From positions 86,707,575-86,771,574 of the forward strand of contig CM063504.1 in assembly GCA_032207245.1 (NCBI GenBank): a stretch of DNA of 64,000 bases. The letters run 5' to 3'. Source of the DNA: Pardosa pseudoannulata. Taxonomy: Eukaryota > Arthropoda > Arachnida > Araneae > Lycosidae. This document shows, one piece after another, positions 37,610-49,580 of this stretch (position 1 is its first letter; each line of letters opens with the position of its first letter). The notes below the pieces were generated by a model that ran no database searches, was not told the origin of the DNA, and saw only the letters and a program-made list of their open reading frames with translations. The position numbers and the translations under genes were made by a program.

Positions 37610-38675
37610 TAGAAACCAAAACATCCACATGTAATAAGGCTACTGATCACTTTATTTTCAATAATTTAACAATTGTTTAGCGTCGTTCATTTTTAAAAAC
37701 TATTTATGTTATTAAATTTTTTTATCATATACACGGCCAAACATCTAATGAACAAACAATTACGGGAAAAAGCTCTCTCTTCGTAACCGGTAAAGGAAAA
37801 ACAACTTATTCCTTCTTTAATAAATATCGAAGACATGCATCAAATCCACGACTTGACAGTCAGTAACACATTGCTGCTTCTATTTTTGCTCCGTCTCAGC
37901 GTGGTGTCTTAATCAATTTTTATCCGATATTTGCTTCTCCATCAATATCACACAGCGTGATGTCATGCACATAAGATGCCCTTATACTTAAAGTAATATC
38001 TTAATAAAGGAGAGGAGAGGCGCTAATGGATTCTCCCTCCATTAGTGTGTAATTAGGTGACACTCTGATGAAACAGCGCGTTCGTTCGTTTCTTATACAT
38101 TTTTGGACGCGAACTTCAGGACCTAATTGGTACTTCCAGATGAGGAGGAAAAGTTACCATTGTTTGATCGCTACAAGAAAATGAAGAAAGAATCTTAAAC
38201 TAACGACTTCCAGGTTAAACTTTTAATAACTCTCCAACGAAAATTTTGTGTCATTTTTTCTTTCTCTCTGATACAAGGCATACTAATAAGCTTAGTTGCT
38301 CTAGTTACGATCCTTATAATGGCAACTCAGCCAGGAGAAGTACAAGCTTTTCGTTAAGATCTACACACAAACTTGTCGACAATTAGTTGACTTCTAATTA
38401 AATGCAAGTTAATCGCCAATTAGATCTGAGTGACTGTGGTGGAATAAAACCTTAAAAGTCCTATGATGGAGAGATAGCAGAAATCGATTAATGTTTTCAC
38501 CAAATTAGAAGTGGGACGTGTATATATGTAAAATACAGAATAGGCAAAAATTTTATTTATAATAAATTACCAGAAGAACACGGTAAAAAAATCAGTTATA
38601 TTTAGACACATTAAACCACGAGTAAACAATTTACTACCTACAGGACGTTTATAAAAAAAGTCTACAATTTGGTTA
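37610..38675. other. unassigned DNA
   Basis: Nothing is recognised. Confidence 0.5.
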
Positions 38676-39130
38676 TCTATATAAATAAAACGGTAGAAAA
38701 TTTCCTGTCTGAGCGCATATCCCGGCTACTGAACGGTTTCTTTTCATTTCTTCATAAGAAGTTCGCAGATCGTCTTACGTTATTCGCTTTTACGATATTC
38801 AAATTAGTTTTCTAATAATTGCTGTTTATGTAATTTTTTATGTTTCCTTTTTCTCGGGCGACACAAATCAATGCCAATGTACGCGATGTTCGGTCTGTAA
38901 TTATCATTTATGTTGATAAAATGATAGAAATGATAAGTATTTTTGTGACAGTCTGCTTATCACAAAGACTACTAAACGTACGCAAATTTTAGTTAATTTT
39001 GTAATCTTCTATACAAATAAAAGTATAGAAATTATCCTGTTTCTGCACACATCACACCAAAACTACTCAAAGGATCAAGATTTCTTTGAACTTTATTCAC
39101 TGCGCCTAAGGTATTTGTTTTCTACAAATT
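38676..39130 (+). mobile_element. two tandem Helitron 5'-end-like stretches
   Basis: TCTATATAAATAAAACGGTA at 38676 and TCTATACAAATAAAAGTATA at 39008 each continue with a CCTGT phrase and then a CTACTGAACGG or CTACTCAAAGG phrase. Helitron 5' ends in arthropods commonly begin TCTATA..AAATAAAA and continue with such a 'CTACTGAACGG' phrase. No hairpin-CTRR 3' end was found downstream, so these may be truncated copies. Confidence 0.4.
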
Positions 39131-40560
39131 CCATTTTTTAAAATAATCGTTTATGTCACATTTCACGTGTTGTTCACACATTTAATCAGAGTGCGTCCGT
39201 CTATCAAGTAAATGTATCTATCATATACGATCTCGATCTACGCGGCATATTAAATCTAATAATGAGACCCGATATACCAAAATTCCCTTTCACATTTTTT
39301 TAATCACTTACATTAATTACGTTGATCTGAATTTTAAAATTTATAATTTACCTGAAGTAAAATTTTTCTCCGAAAAGTTCAAAAGAACACGTGACATTAC
39401 TGATTATAAATCCCAAGATTGAAAGATAGACGTGCAATGGATAGTCATTTTATAAAGGCCTAACATTCATTTGCCAATGAGTTGCTTTAGTACACGTATA
39501 CGTAAGGAATATATTGAGTAAAAACTTTATTCTGTACATTTTCAGTAAAGTTTCTGCTCGCTAAGTATACTTTTCATTTTAAATGTCTTATTTAGTTTTT
39601 GTGTTATGAATACAGTTTTATATCGGAGCAAAAATATGATTTTCACCCCTTTTCAAATGAATGTTCATAATAATCATTAAAATATACATCATTAAAAATA
39701 TACCTGCATACCTAAACCTTTCTCGTTAAAATTAACATACTTAATAGGAGTAGTTTCCTGATTATTTCATTAAAATGTGTAAGAATTTGCAATACGACTG
39801 GCATAAAGGAACTATTTGTATTACACTGCTTTTGAGTACATACCAACGCAAGATTAAATTCTTTAAGCGTTTTTTTCTCTCTCAACCTTAAATATAAAAC
39901 CACATATTAGATTAACCTTTTCAAATCGCTTTTTCTTATATAGTAATTTAATGAATGATAACCTAGTTCTTCTCTTTAGCATTTACCTAAAGTGATGTGT
40001 TTGGCAGTGTTATATGAACCACTTCCGGCATCAAAGAAGATACTGAAGATAAGCAACAAATCTCAGAGCTGTAGTTATTGGTTTTAAGGAAGTATAACTT
40101 ATTTCTCTCCTTCAACACATTATACAAGATTAAAAAAAAAAGTAGTATTTCAGAAGAATACCAGAGCTTCCGCTTAAAATATGCATATCCTGAAATGCGG
40201 CTCCGCTAATAAGTATAATGAAAGGAAGACGCTTGACAATATTTAAAGTTTATTCCTCATAAGAAGGCGACCTTCATAACCAGTTAAATTGAGTCATTTT
40301 TCATGTCCGCCACGTGCTTTAAATAGAGAATTATAAGAGTTAATTATAGTTTCTCTTTAGCATTCACTCGACAGAAAAATGTTATTTAATGCATGCAATT
40401 CCTTTTAAAACGAAACTCGCGTTATTTCACTGACTCACAAGATATAATCTTTCTGGGACTATTAATAATGATGATAAAACCTCAACTACAAGAAGAAATT
40501 ATATAAAAAAAATTGTTTTCGAAATAATGTATAGGAAAATTTAACCATACTTGAATTTCC
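39131..40560. other. unassigned AT-rich DNA
   Basis: A 63-codon minus-strand frame (39712-39903) has no motif. Nothing else is recognised. Confidence 0.45.
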
Positions 40561-41383
40561 TATACTCAGGGTATCTGCCAAAATAAAATTTTTCAAATCC
40601 ATGACTTTTATGACTTTCCCTGATTTAGCAGATCATTTTCCATGACTTTAAAAAGCTTTCGTGAAAGTATATATGAATAAAACTTCTGATGTACATACAA
40701 ATAGAATATATACTTTTAGAGAAATTACAGGAATTTTATAAAAAAAAAACTATAAACTTACTTTATAAGTGTTAATAAACTCATATACATAAAAATAAAT
40801 TGTTGTATCTACATACCTAAGTTTAATCATATAGCAATTTTTCAATCAAAATGTTTCCAATTTGAATTCAGGGTACTTTGGTATTATCTAGGTGACCATG
40901 AATAATAGCCAAATATAACATTATAATGTTTATATACAATATCCCTAGAGACAAATTTATATTTTGTGCAAAAATCTTAATTTTTATTAAAAAATATTAA
41001 TTATTATATTAATAAAATTTTAATCTACAATTTAAGAAAAAAAACCAGAATAATACACATTTACCCACCCATTAAGCTTTCTTGCTTTGAGTTTCCTTGA
41101 TGAACAAATTTTACTTGGTGATATGGTATATAGGATAATACATAAATACCAAACTCAGTAACTTCAGCCAAATGACAAGTAAAAATAGAATTAAACAATT
41201 CAATGCATTTTTTTTAATCGGTAGTTAGCGGATCCATGACTTTCCATGACTTTTACTAACCTATATACCATGACCTATATACCATTTCACTTGAAAAATC
41301 AAGACTTTCCATGACAAAATTAATCCATTGTCTAAATCCATGATTTTCCATGACTTTCCAGGTGCGCGGAAACCATGTATACT
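40561..41383. mobile_element. TIR transposon with 6-bp TSD, copy 1
   Basis: The element (40567-41377, 811 bp) is flanked by perfect TATACT hexamers at 40561-40566 and 41378-41383. Its ends read CAGGGTATCTGCC and, inverted, CATGGTTTCCGCG, agreeing at 9 of 13 positions. CATGAC and TTTCCATGAC motifs recur inside both ends. There is no transposase. A 6-bp duplication does not fit hAT (8 bp), and the superfamily is unresolved. Confidence 0.85.
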
Positions 41384-41989
41384 TCATTAGTTCCAAATGA
41401 GACTTTATTTTCATTCATACATTTCATACAAAATTTCTAAATACAAAAATACCCTCCTTACCTTAACTTACTGGAACCCAGATATTAATTCTGCCTAGAA
41501 TTTTTTTTTAAATGTTAAAAGTTGAATCATTGTGTAGTTTTCTAAAAGTACAGAGCGGAAAAGTACATAAAATTTGCATCAATAAGGTAATCAAGCATTA
41601 AAATAAATTTCGATGTTACATTAAAATATTTGTTAAAGTTTTGCTCTTAAACCACCGCTCCTCTTACATAAACCCACTTTCCCAACCCAGAGAATTTAAT
41701 ATAAATGTAAATAATTAACTGCATGGCAATATCTCACATCGCTCAGACCGGTAAGTATCATTCTTCAAGCTAATTACACATTCAATAGTGATTCTGTCAG
41801 GTAAAGCGCAGACACGGCTACAACATAAATGAATCCAATACGTCCCCCCACCATTCCAAAGCCATCTAGCGCAATACGAAATTTTGCATATAAGTCATAA
41901 CCTCAGTCAAACCTCATTACAGAAATATTGATTAAATACCCGAAAAGAAAACATATTACCCACCGGAACGAACAGCGAGCAACCGAAAC
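41384..41989. other. unassigned DNA, moderately less AT-rich
   Basis: No gene or repeat is recognised. The stretch leads into the small ORF candidate. Confidence 0.4.
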
Positions 41990-42214
41990 ATGGCACAAAT
42001 CGTAATTGACATAGAAATAAGCACGGGTCTTGCCACAGACACAGCGATTGAGACGAGGAATCCCGAATCAATATCAGACGAAACGGGGGCTCATCTCTCC
42101 AGCATGGAATTATCAATCAAGGCGCACTTATTCCTAAACTCATGCGAAAGAAGCGCAACTTTGCCCGAAATCAAACTTCTGCAAGGAAGAGAAAACGCTT
42201 TTCGTCGTCACTGA
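41990..42214 (+). CDS. small ORF candidate, unknown
   Basis: The 74-codon frame starts at an ATG in a favourable context (A at -3, G at +4) and ends at a TGA. The product, starting MAQIVIDIEISTGLATDTAI, is hydrophilic and of balanced composition, unlike the Lys/Ile/Phe-rich chance frames of the surrounding DNA. It shows no signal peptide, membrane segment or domain I recognise. Overlapping minus-strand frames of 69 and 74 codons exist at 41907-42116 and 42171-42395. It could be a short gene, a single exon or a chance frame in a less AT-rich patch. Confidence 0.15.
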   Translation: MAQIVIDIEISTGLATDTAIETRNPESISDETGAHLSSMELSIKAHLFLNSCERSATLPEIKLLQGRENAFRRH

Positions 42215-42622
42215 AAATGACAAGGATTTCAGTAATTAATTCCAGTTGCAGTAAAAAGAAATAGCTACTCCCATCACAACTCATCCGATATCCCATCTCA
42301 TTAAAGGGAGAAACTAATAAACAGAAGAAATTCAGAGTAGCGGGAACTATCAATAATCCAAGGAGAAAAAAAAACAACACAATAAATAACTTCAAGGCAG
42401 CCCATGGCTAATAATTAATACATAAATGTACATTCTTATATACATACAAACATATATATAAATGCATAGACAACAGGACGGTTAAAAACAGAATTTAAAT
42501 CTACATTATAAATCTAACATGATATCTAACAATAGAGTAAAAGGATTAGAGTGGATACAATTTTGCAAATACCGTTGGAGAGGTGAGACTCTAATTTGGG
42601 ATTCCAACGTGCGTGTGTGTGT
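42215..42622. other. unassigned DNA
   Basis: Nothing is recognised before the TA tract. Confidence 0.4.
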
Positions 42623-42624
42623 AC

Positions 42625-42700
<76 letters not shown>
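42623..42700. repeat. (TA)n microsatellite abutting the foldback element
   Basis: About 78 bp of uninterrupted TA ends exactly where the left arm of the inverted repeat begins. It is preceded by a short GTGTGTGTGT-like stretch. Confidence 0.97.
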
Positions 42701-42703
<3 letters not shown>

Positions 42704-43150
42704 ATGAGACGGACTTCTCGGTGGGGGGTTGCAGTCATGGCCATAAAAATGATACAGTTTCAGCTAAAGACCTTTATTAAGATAACGTTAAAGGACGGGT
42801 TCCCACTTCATCATAGGGACAGGACAAACTGAAGAGTCAGCTAGCATGAAGTTCTATGTACAAGACACGTAACACCTGTATCAACATCTGTGATAAAATA
42901 TCTCTAGAAAAATCTGTCTCCGACAGCGTGTATCTCCTTTTTATTTGGAAATTTTCCCACAGATGTTGACCCAGGTGTTACGTGTCTTGTACATAGAACT
43001 TCATGCTAGCTGACCCTTCACTTTGTCCTGTCCCTATGATGAAGTGGGAACCCGTCCTTCAACGTTACCTTAATAAAGGTCTTTAGCTGAAACGGTATCA
43101 TTTTTATGGCCATGACTGCAACCACCCATCGAGAAGTCAGTCTCATTACA
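42701..43150. repeat. foldback element: 192-bp arms, 65-bp loop
   Basis: The left arm (42701-42892) and the reverse complement of the right arm (42958-43150) are the same apart from about a dozen substitutions. A transcript from either strand would fold into a hairpin of about 190 bp. Arms contain phrases such as GCAGTCATGGCCATAAAAAT and GTACAAGACACGTAACACCT. No transposase is present. The second copy near 36130-36353 shows that it is a dispersed family. Possible classes are a foldback/MITE-type element or an inverted duplication. Confidence 0.95.
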
Positions 43151-44357
43151 TACATATATATTCAACTACAGTAATCCACGGATAGAATCTTGACAAGGTT
43201 AATCCTTGTATCCTTATTTATTAAACAAAGTATTATAATAGTTATTATAATTACAAAGAAAACATCTTTACTTTGAAAAAGTAAAGATTAGTATTACTTA
43301 ATAAATGAAACTATATTTTGTTCGTGTGTTTATCGCTTAAAACTACCATTTGGTTAATTTATGGGAATACATAGCAACAATTGTAAAACTCCTTGAGTTA
43401 ATTATGACTTGATTAAAAAATAATTAAGCTCACGAACTTCATAGAGAGGAAAATTGATTCGATCCCTTTCTTTATGGTATTGTATGATTACATGGCACCG
43501 CCATTCTATTATTTAAGTATGCATCGATATGTCTGAAAGTGAATGCCTCCAATGCACTTTAGTCTCGTATTTTCCTGTCAGTCAAACCTCTTATGGTACA
43601 CGATCACACAGAAAATGAATGCGTCAGCGATCTATTTTAAATTATTACCCGAGATGCAGCGATTGTCAGTATTAGGATGAAAACTCGATTAATCATAACA
43701 TTATAAGGCAGTTTACAGTGCTTAATTGTGCGAAAATATAAAAATCAAAAAAGCTCCTTCTCTCAAACTTTACACGTTTTCAATCATGAAACTGGTTCAC
43801 TCCACCCGCGGTCCAAGAGGAGTGCCTTTACGATGCTAATCACAATAGTACACAGCGGTGAGAACAAGAGTTTTTGTTTCTACCTCCATCTTTTATTTTT
43901 CCCTTTCACTATCTATTGGCTTGACAGGTGAAACAGTTCTCGCTGCTTTTCCTTTCCAACCCAGATCTTGAAAATTTCAGCCCTTGAACCTAGGAAGACA
44001 ACGGGTCGCAATCTGGCGCAACGCACACAGGTTAAACCTGTTCGGATCATTTTCCCAGATAACAGCGAAAAGTTCAGTCTACCCCTAATTAAATGACGGC
44101 TACCGACCAGACAACAGTCGCAACGTTACGATTAAATATCACACGTAGACCGGGGTAAAGGTTTTCTCATATCTGATTTTATTCTAAATCGCGAGTCAAC
44201 TTTTGCCTCGGGCAGAACTGTAGGCCGCACGCGAGGTCAGTGTGGAAAGATGTTATACCAGATGGCCTAAATTAATAAATTATAACTTAATTTTTGATTT
44301 GTTTCAAATTATCTGTTCTAAAATAAGATGGTTAATACACGTAAGTAATAGAGTAAA
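43151..44357. other. unassigned DNA, partly less AT-rich
   Basis: 43930-44260 is notably richer in G and C. A 67-codon plus-strand frame (43728-43931) lacks known motifs. No repeat is recognised. Confidence 0.4.
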
Positions 44358-45161
44358 TAAATGCAGGGTATCTGCCAAAATAAAATTTTTCAAATCCATG
44401 ACTTTTCATGACTTTCCCTGATTTAGCAGATTCTTTTCCATGACTTTAAAAAGCTTCCGTTAAAGTATATATGAATAAAACTTATGTACATACAAATAAA
44501 ATATATGCTTTTAGAGAAATGACAGGAATTTCATCATAAAAAAAACTATAAACTTACTTTATAAGTGTTAATAAACTCGCATATATAAAAATAAATTGTT
44601 GTATCTACATACCTAAGTTTAATCCTATAGCAATTTTTCAATCAAAATGTTTCCAATTTGAATTCAGGGTACTTTGGTATTATCCAGGTGACCATGAATA
44701 ATACCCAAATATAACCCTATAATGTTTATATACAATATCCCTAAAGATAAACTTATATTTTGTGCAAAAATATTAACTAATTTTTATTAGAAAATAATTA
44801 TTATATTAATAAAATTTTAATCTACAATTTAAGAAAAAACCAGAATAATATACATTTACCCACCTATTAAGCTTTCTTGCTTTGAGTTTCCTTGGTGAAC
44901 AAATTTTACTTGGCAATAGGGTCAATAGGATAATACATAAATACCAAACTCAGTAACTTCAGCCAAATGACAAGTAAAAATAATTAAACAATTCAATGCA
45001 TTTTTTTAATCGATAGTTTAGCGGATCCATGACTTTCCATGACTTTTACTCATTTTACTTGAAAAATCAAGACTTTCCATGACAAAATTAATCCATTGTC
45101 TAAATTCATGATTTTCCATGACTTTTCCTGACTTTCCAGGTGCGCGGAAACCATGTAAATG
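44358..45161. mobile_element. TIR transposon with 6-bp TSD, copy 2
   Basis: Element 44364-45155 (792 bp) lies in the same orientation as the copy at 40567-41377 and is closely similar to it. Perfect TAAATG hexamers flank it at 44358-44363 and 45156-45161. Termini are the same as in copy 1. Differences between copies are scattered substitutions and small deletions. The minus-strand frame overlapping its right end is not a transposase. Confidence 0.87.
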
Positions 45162-45339
45162 TATAAAGGGATCAAACCTTCTATCTTCTATATTTAAATG
45201 ATTTTTGTACAACTTTTTAAACAGTTTCGCTCGCACCGTATCCTGCTTGTGACAACCTTTTATGTGTCTTAATATAACTTACACTGCCGAATGGAAATTG
45301 ACATTACGGTTCAGATGACCAATATTGATATTTTAAAAC

Positions 45340-46324
45340 CAGGGATGGGTAAACTACGGTCCGCCTACAGGTTCTATTATAGTCCACCGCTAATTTTAAA
45401 TATTTATACAATATAATAAACTACAGCATGGAAAATGCTATAATTCCCAAACTCAAGCATTCATTGTCTAGTTTTATTCCTTCTACTCATCCATAGCCAA
45501 TTCAATTCATTAGTTGTTTGCCCAAATCATATGTATCACAAAACTAGATAGCTAGGCCCAGGAAGTTCTGTGCCAATCCATCCTGTGATCCTGTGAATGC
45601 TATAATTAAAGTGTAATGCTAATAGCTTTCTTCACTGGTTTAACTATATGTCTAATGGTAGTTTAATTTCAAATTTGAAAAAAAATAGGTATGTGAGAAC
45701 TTTTTATTTCGTTAACTGAAACAATCCAGTATAGATGAATTAGATCTCACATTTGGGAGAATGTTCATTTTAAATTCCATTGAGATTAGTTTGGTTTGGT
45801 TCGGAGCACTACGGTCTGCTTTTTGCAACACGAGGGCTAATGAGACCGGGACCTACTGCTTAAAGCCGATTCCGAACGGCTACGAACATCCATGCCATAG
45901 TGGAATTCAAACCCACGAACTCCGGTTCCGAAGGCCAGCACCCTAACCAATCGGCCATCGTTCGGCCCATTGAGATTAGAGCTTTAAATTTGGGTTTTTT
46001 CTCAGTTTTAATATTACTGATTTCATATGGAAAAATAGCTCACAGATAGCGTCATTGTGAATAGCGCAGAAACTAGTAAGAAATAAAATTTCTGGTGCTA
46101 GTTTGGGTTATTGTAGGTATGTAGGTAAATTATTTCACCTTTAAAATGCTGACTAAAAAACGTAAAGTTGATTCAAAGTTTTGAGTTGAGTTTTTAGAAA
46201 TGAGTAGACTTGGAAGTATTTTTAACAGTTGTTAAAATTTCAGAATAAATTATATTGGCCCACTAAACATCTTCCTTTCTTCTTTTTTTTCTTCCTGTTC
46301 TGAAAAAAGTTTTGCTGATCCCTG
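45340..46324. mobile_element. hAT-like element (985 bp) with nested SINE
   Basis: The ends read CAGGGATGGGTAAACT and, inverted, CAGGGATCAGCAAAACT, which are hAT-type. Flanking octamers TTTTAAAA (45331-45338) and CTTTAGAA (46325-46332) agree at 6 of 8 positions, as expected for an aged 8-bp target duplication, with one extra C on the left. No transposase fragment is recognised. Without the nested SINE and its second target copy the element would be about 795 bp. Confidence 0.7.
45790..45966 (-). repeat. SINE family 1, best-preserved copy
   Basis: Length is 177 bp, with a perfect 13-bp target duplication CCATTGAGATTAG at 45777-45789 and 45967-45979. On the minus strand it starts GCCGAACGATGGCCGATTGG. 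An A box TGGCCGATTGG (45947-45957) and a B box GGTTTGAATTC (45903-45913) lie at tRNA-like spacing. A unique body follows and it ends in CCAAACCAAA. It sits inside a hAT-like element and is therefore younger. A plus-strand frame across it is not a gene. Confidence 0.93.
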
Positions 46325-46983
46325 CTTTAGAATGTAACATTTCCTATTCGAGGCATAACATAAACTGGCTATAGTAAAGACAATTAATACTTTAAACTAT
46401 AAAAAGGCTCTCTATTCCATATTGTGGTAAATTTGTGTAACACATTCGAGAAAACAACACATTATACTGCAGAAGAGAAACAAAAAAGAAGATAACTAAA
46501 TCACTTTTTATCAACAATATTTAAATATTTTTAAAACCCTAGAAAAGTATTCTGTTCTTGTCGACTGTTGTTACTATTGTTGCTTCTGCAAGACAACTTT
46601 TTAAAAATTTATTTTTAAAGCAAAAAAAAAGCCCAAATTTACAAGATTTCATCTAAAAAAAGATTTATTAAATTTTAAAGTTGTTTTACAAAAGTTATAA
46701 TTACAAAATATCGTTCAGGCGTAAGGTTAGCATTCTTGGATTAAATAAAAAATTGCTAAGATATTTAGATGGAAATATGTATGATATTAATGAATATTTT
46801 ACTCCAAGCCACTAGAATTTGAATTGAAGGTTATAAAGGTATAATCTTTAGAGGATTCAATTTAGGTTGGCTTTTGAATTTTACATAATTTTGCAGAATA
46901 ACGTTGTATTAGTTTCTGATCGAAGAAGGGTGTGTGACAAGCTGAATAAGAAAGAGGAATGTATGAAGCAAAAAAATAATTAT
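46325..46983. other. unassigned AT-rich DNA
   Basis: Nothing is recognised. Confidence 0.5.
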
Positions 46984-47075
46984 TTGGTTTGTTTTGGTTA
47001 GAAGCTCGAAGGTAACTTTTTGGTGTTACGAGGATTAGTTTTACTGGTACCTACTGTTTAAAGAGTTAAACGTTT
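46984..47075 (-). repeat. SINE family 1 fragment, diverged
   Basis: TTGGTTAGAAGCTCGAAGGT, then ACGAGGATTAG and ACCTACTGTTTAAAG follow the order of the family 1 tail and body. The tRNA head is missing. Confidence 0.5.
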
Positions 47076-47250
47076 CGTTTCAACTTATTTCTAGATCTAA
47101 GAAATTAAATATTGTCTCTTTCACTTTGATGGATCAAAACTGTTTCCAACAGAAAAAAAAATCTAAAGCTTTATCTAAAGCTAGTATTGTAGAGCAAGCA
47201 CTTTCTAGAAATATTAAGTTAATCATTGGACATTTTATATAACTTGTTCA

Positions 47251-47298
47251 AATGTTTGTTACATAGGCAACTTCTAGTTCGTCTATGTAACAAACATT
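47251..47298. repeat. perfect inverted repeat, 16-bp arms
   Basis: AATGTTTGTTACATAG (47251-47266) and its exact reverse complement (47283-47298) are separated by 16 bases. It would form a stable stem-loop. It is too short for a typical microRNA precursor and no T-run terminator context is evident. Confidence 0.9.
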
Positions 47299-48999
47299 CA
47301 TCCTATAATGGTTCTACTTCATTTCTCTAGGTCTTTTGGGTATTTTGGTTATTGAAATAACATTATTTTTATTATATATTCTCTTATACGATTTTTTAGG
47401 TATTTAGTTATTAAAAATATATTTAATTTTTTTATGTGATCTAAATTTCTAATTCATGTTTTTGTCTTTGCTATAAATATTCGAACCTATACTCAAAGAT
47501 TTTAATTTATCTCTTATTTAAAGTATTTTCTTAAAGTATTATCTTTTAAATGTAGAGTATGCTTGGGTAAACAACTTTTGCATAAAATATAAAAAATGTA
47601 ATTCCTCAGCTATGATTTCTTTGATACATATCTTATTACAAGCACAGCGAGTCAGAGTACAATATAAATATCGGGTGATATCCCTATAAAAATCCAATTG
47701 ACAAGATAAGAAATTTAATATCACATCAAGTCTGGCACGATCAAACAAATTGCTGTAATAAAATATCTCAGCCAAATGATATAATAACTGATCTAATCAG
47801 GCAGTTCTCAAAAACCCTCATCATCGAATAACTGGAGGAGTACCAAAAAGATATTATTTTCTAACTTCAATTCCCTCTAGTCGACGATATGCCATGTAAT
47901 AAAAAGAAAAAGATCTACATCAAATAAATCCGAAGAGATGAAAATGTGCATTATTCATTGATAGTTATCGAATCGTCTCTCCTGTCCCATTTATTAAATG
48001 GTTGGACGGAAAAGTATTTCATATGCAAATTAAAGTCTCATTTTGCCCTTCAGGTCGTACCAGCAAAAGCGAACAGATTTCTAATCGTTATCTCTGAAAA
48101 GGGAGGGAGAAAAAAAGGAAGAAGTCATTTCAAATTTCGCTATAGAAGTGAATAGAGTTTAACATCAATCAGCGAGCAATTTCAGCGAACTGTCGCTGTT
48201 GTTAAGCAGGTTGCACAGGAACTTATTACCTCAATACTCAATGAAACTGTCAAGAGTTACGTGCAATTTCAGGGGAGTTTTTTAGGTTATCGGAAGTATT
48301 TAAAATAATAATAATAATGAATTTCGATAATTTACAATGAACAAGGCACTGGAAAATCATATTAAATTTACTAAAAAGATATTTCTGTCTACCCTTCTAA
48401 CTCGTAAGAAGAAAGAAAAGCATGCAACAACTTAAATCTTTGTGATCGGAAGTCTTTAAAGTTTTTTCTTTTTAAACTTTTTGAAGTAAACGCATGGTCA
48501 TTTAATACTGAGACATTAAAACTGTTTCCAAAGTTTAAAAATTTTGTCTTTTCCATTACTCCAAAAAGCTCAATGCGCATTACATTTCCTTTAGTTTTTT
48601 TTCTACATTTCTTGTGGTTGTATTTGATGAAATTTTTATCATGAAACTAGGCATACTTTTAACACATTAAAAAAAAAATAAATAAACGTACAGCATGTAA
48701 AGAATATTATAAAAACTATACTAGAAATCTTAAAAATGCATTTCTTGTATGCATGCAAGTAAAGCCTAATGCATAGCTATAATTATGTATGAGTATATTA
48801 AATAACATCTTATTTCTTAAAAAGGTAGGTTAAAATAATAGGAGAAAAACGAATGAAGCATTGAGAAAATGCTTTTGAAATACATATCTTTTAAAAGTAA
48901 TACCTACCTTTCAAAATACTTATTTTTCAGTTTTAAACAGGGCAAATATTTGCAACAGGGAAAATTTCGATAGAAATAAAAAATGCATTTCACTATGAT
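47299..48999. other. unassigned AT-rich DNA
   Basis: Frames of 63-78 codons (47539-47775 minus, 47946-48155 plus, 48389-48580 minus) carry no recognisable motif. Nothing else is seen. Confidence 0.45.
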
Positions 49000-49580
49000 A
49001 GCATAAGCCTACTCGTTTAAAAATGAAAAGTGTTTGACGTAAAAAGTTAATTTTTGTAATTTACAATTTTTTTCCAACTTGATTAGTTTAAGAGGTATCA
49101 GGTCTACTGCTGAGTAGAAAAATAAACAAAAATTAACTTCTCTGAAATTTGAAAAAATTAACGCTTCTTTTTAACAGGTATTTTTGTCATTTTAAGTAAG
49201 CTCGTTTAATAATTAAAAGAATTTGGGGTAAAAAGCTAATCTATATAATTTACATTTTTTTACTTGATTAATTTAAGAGGTCTCAAATCTACTGATGAGT
49301 AGAAAATGATTAAAAATTAGCTTGTTTGAAAATTAAAAAACAAAAACAAAATTTAGGACTCCTTTCAAACTGGTATTTTTGTGACTTTATGTAAGCTCAT
49401 TTAATAATAAAAATCGATATATGTAATACGTTAATCTCTAAAATTTTAAATATTTTCGACTATTAATTTTAGAAATCTTAAGTCTACTGCTAAGTAAAAA
49501 AATGATCAGAAATTCTCTTTTTCAGAAATTATTTTTAAAAAAATTAAAACTTCTTTTGAACAGGTATTTTTTCAGCTTCT
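49000..49580. repeat. decayed tandem array, period about 190 bp, 3 copies
   Basis: Units share AAGCTCGTTTAATAAT-like starts (about 49007, 49195, 49391) and TTAAGAGGTCTCAAATCTAC-like middles followed by TGAGTAG. The copies are strongly diverged, so the array is old. Confidence 0.75.

Noticed and set aside
45018..45236. 72-codon minus-strand frame with repeated MENH/GKSW phrases
   Set aside because: It arises from the CATGACTTTCC repeats at the end of the TIR transposon at 44364-45155.
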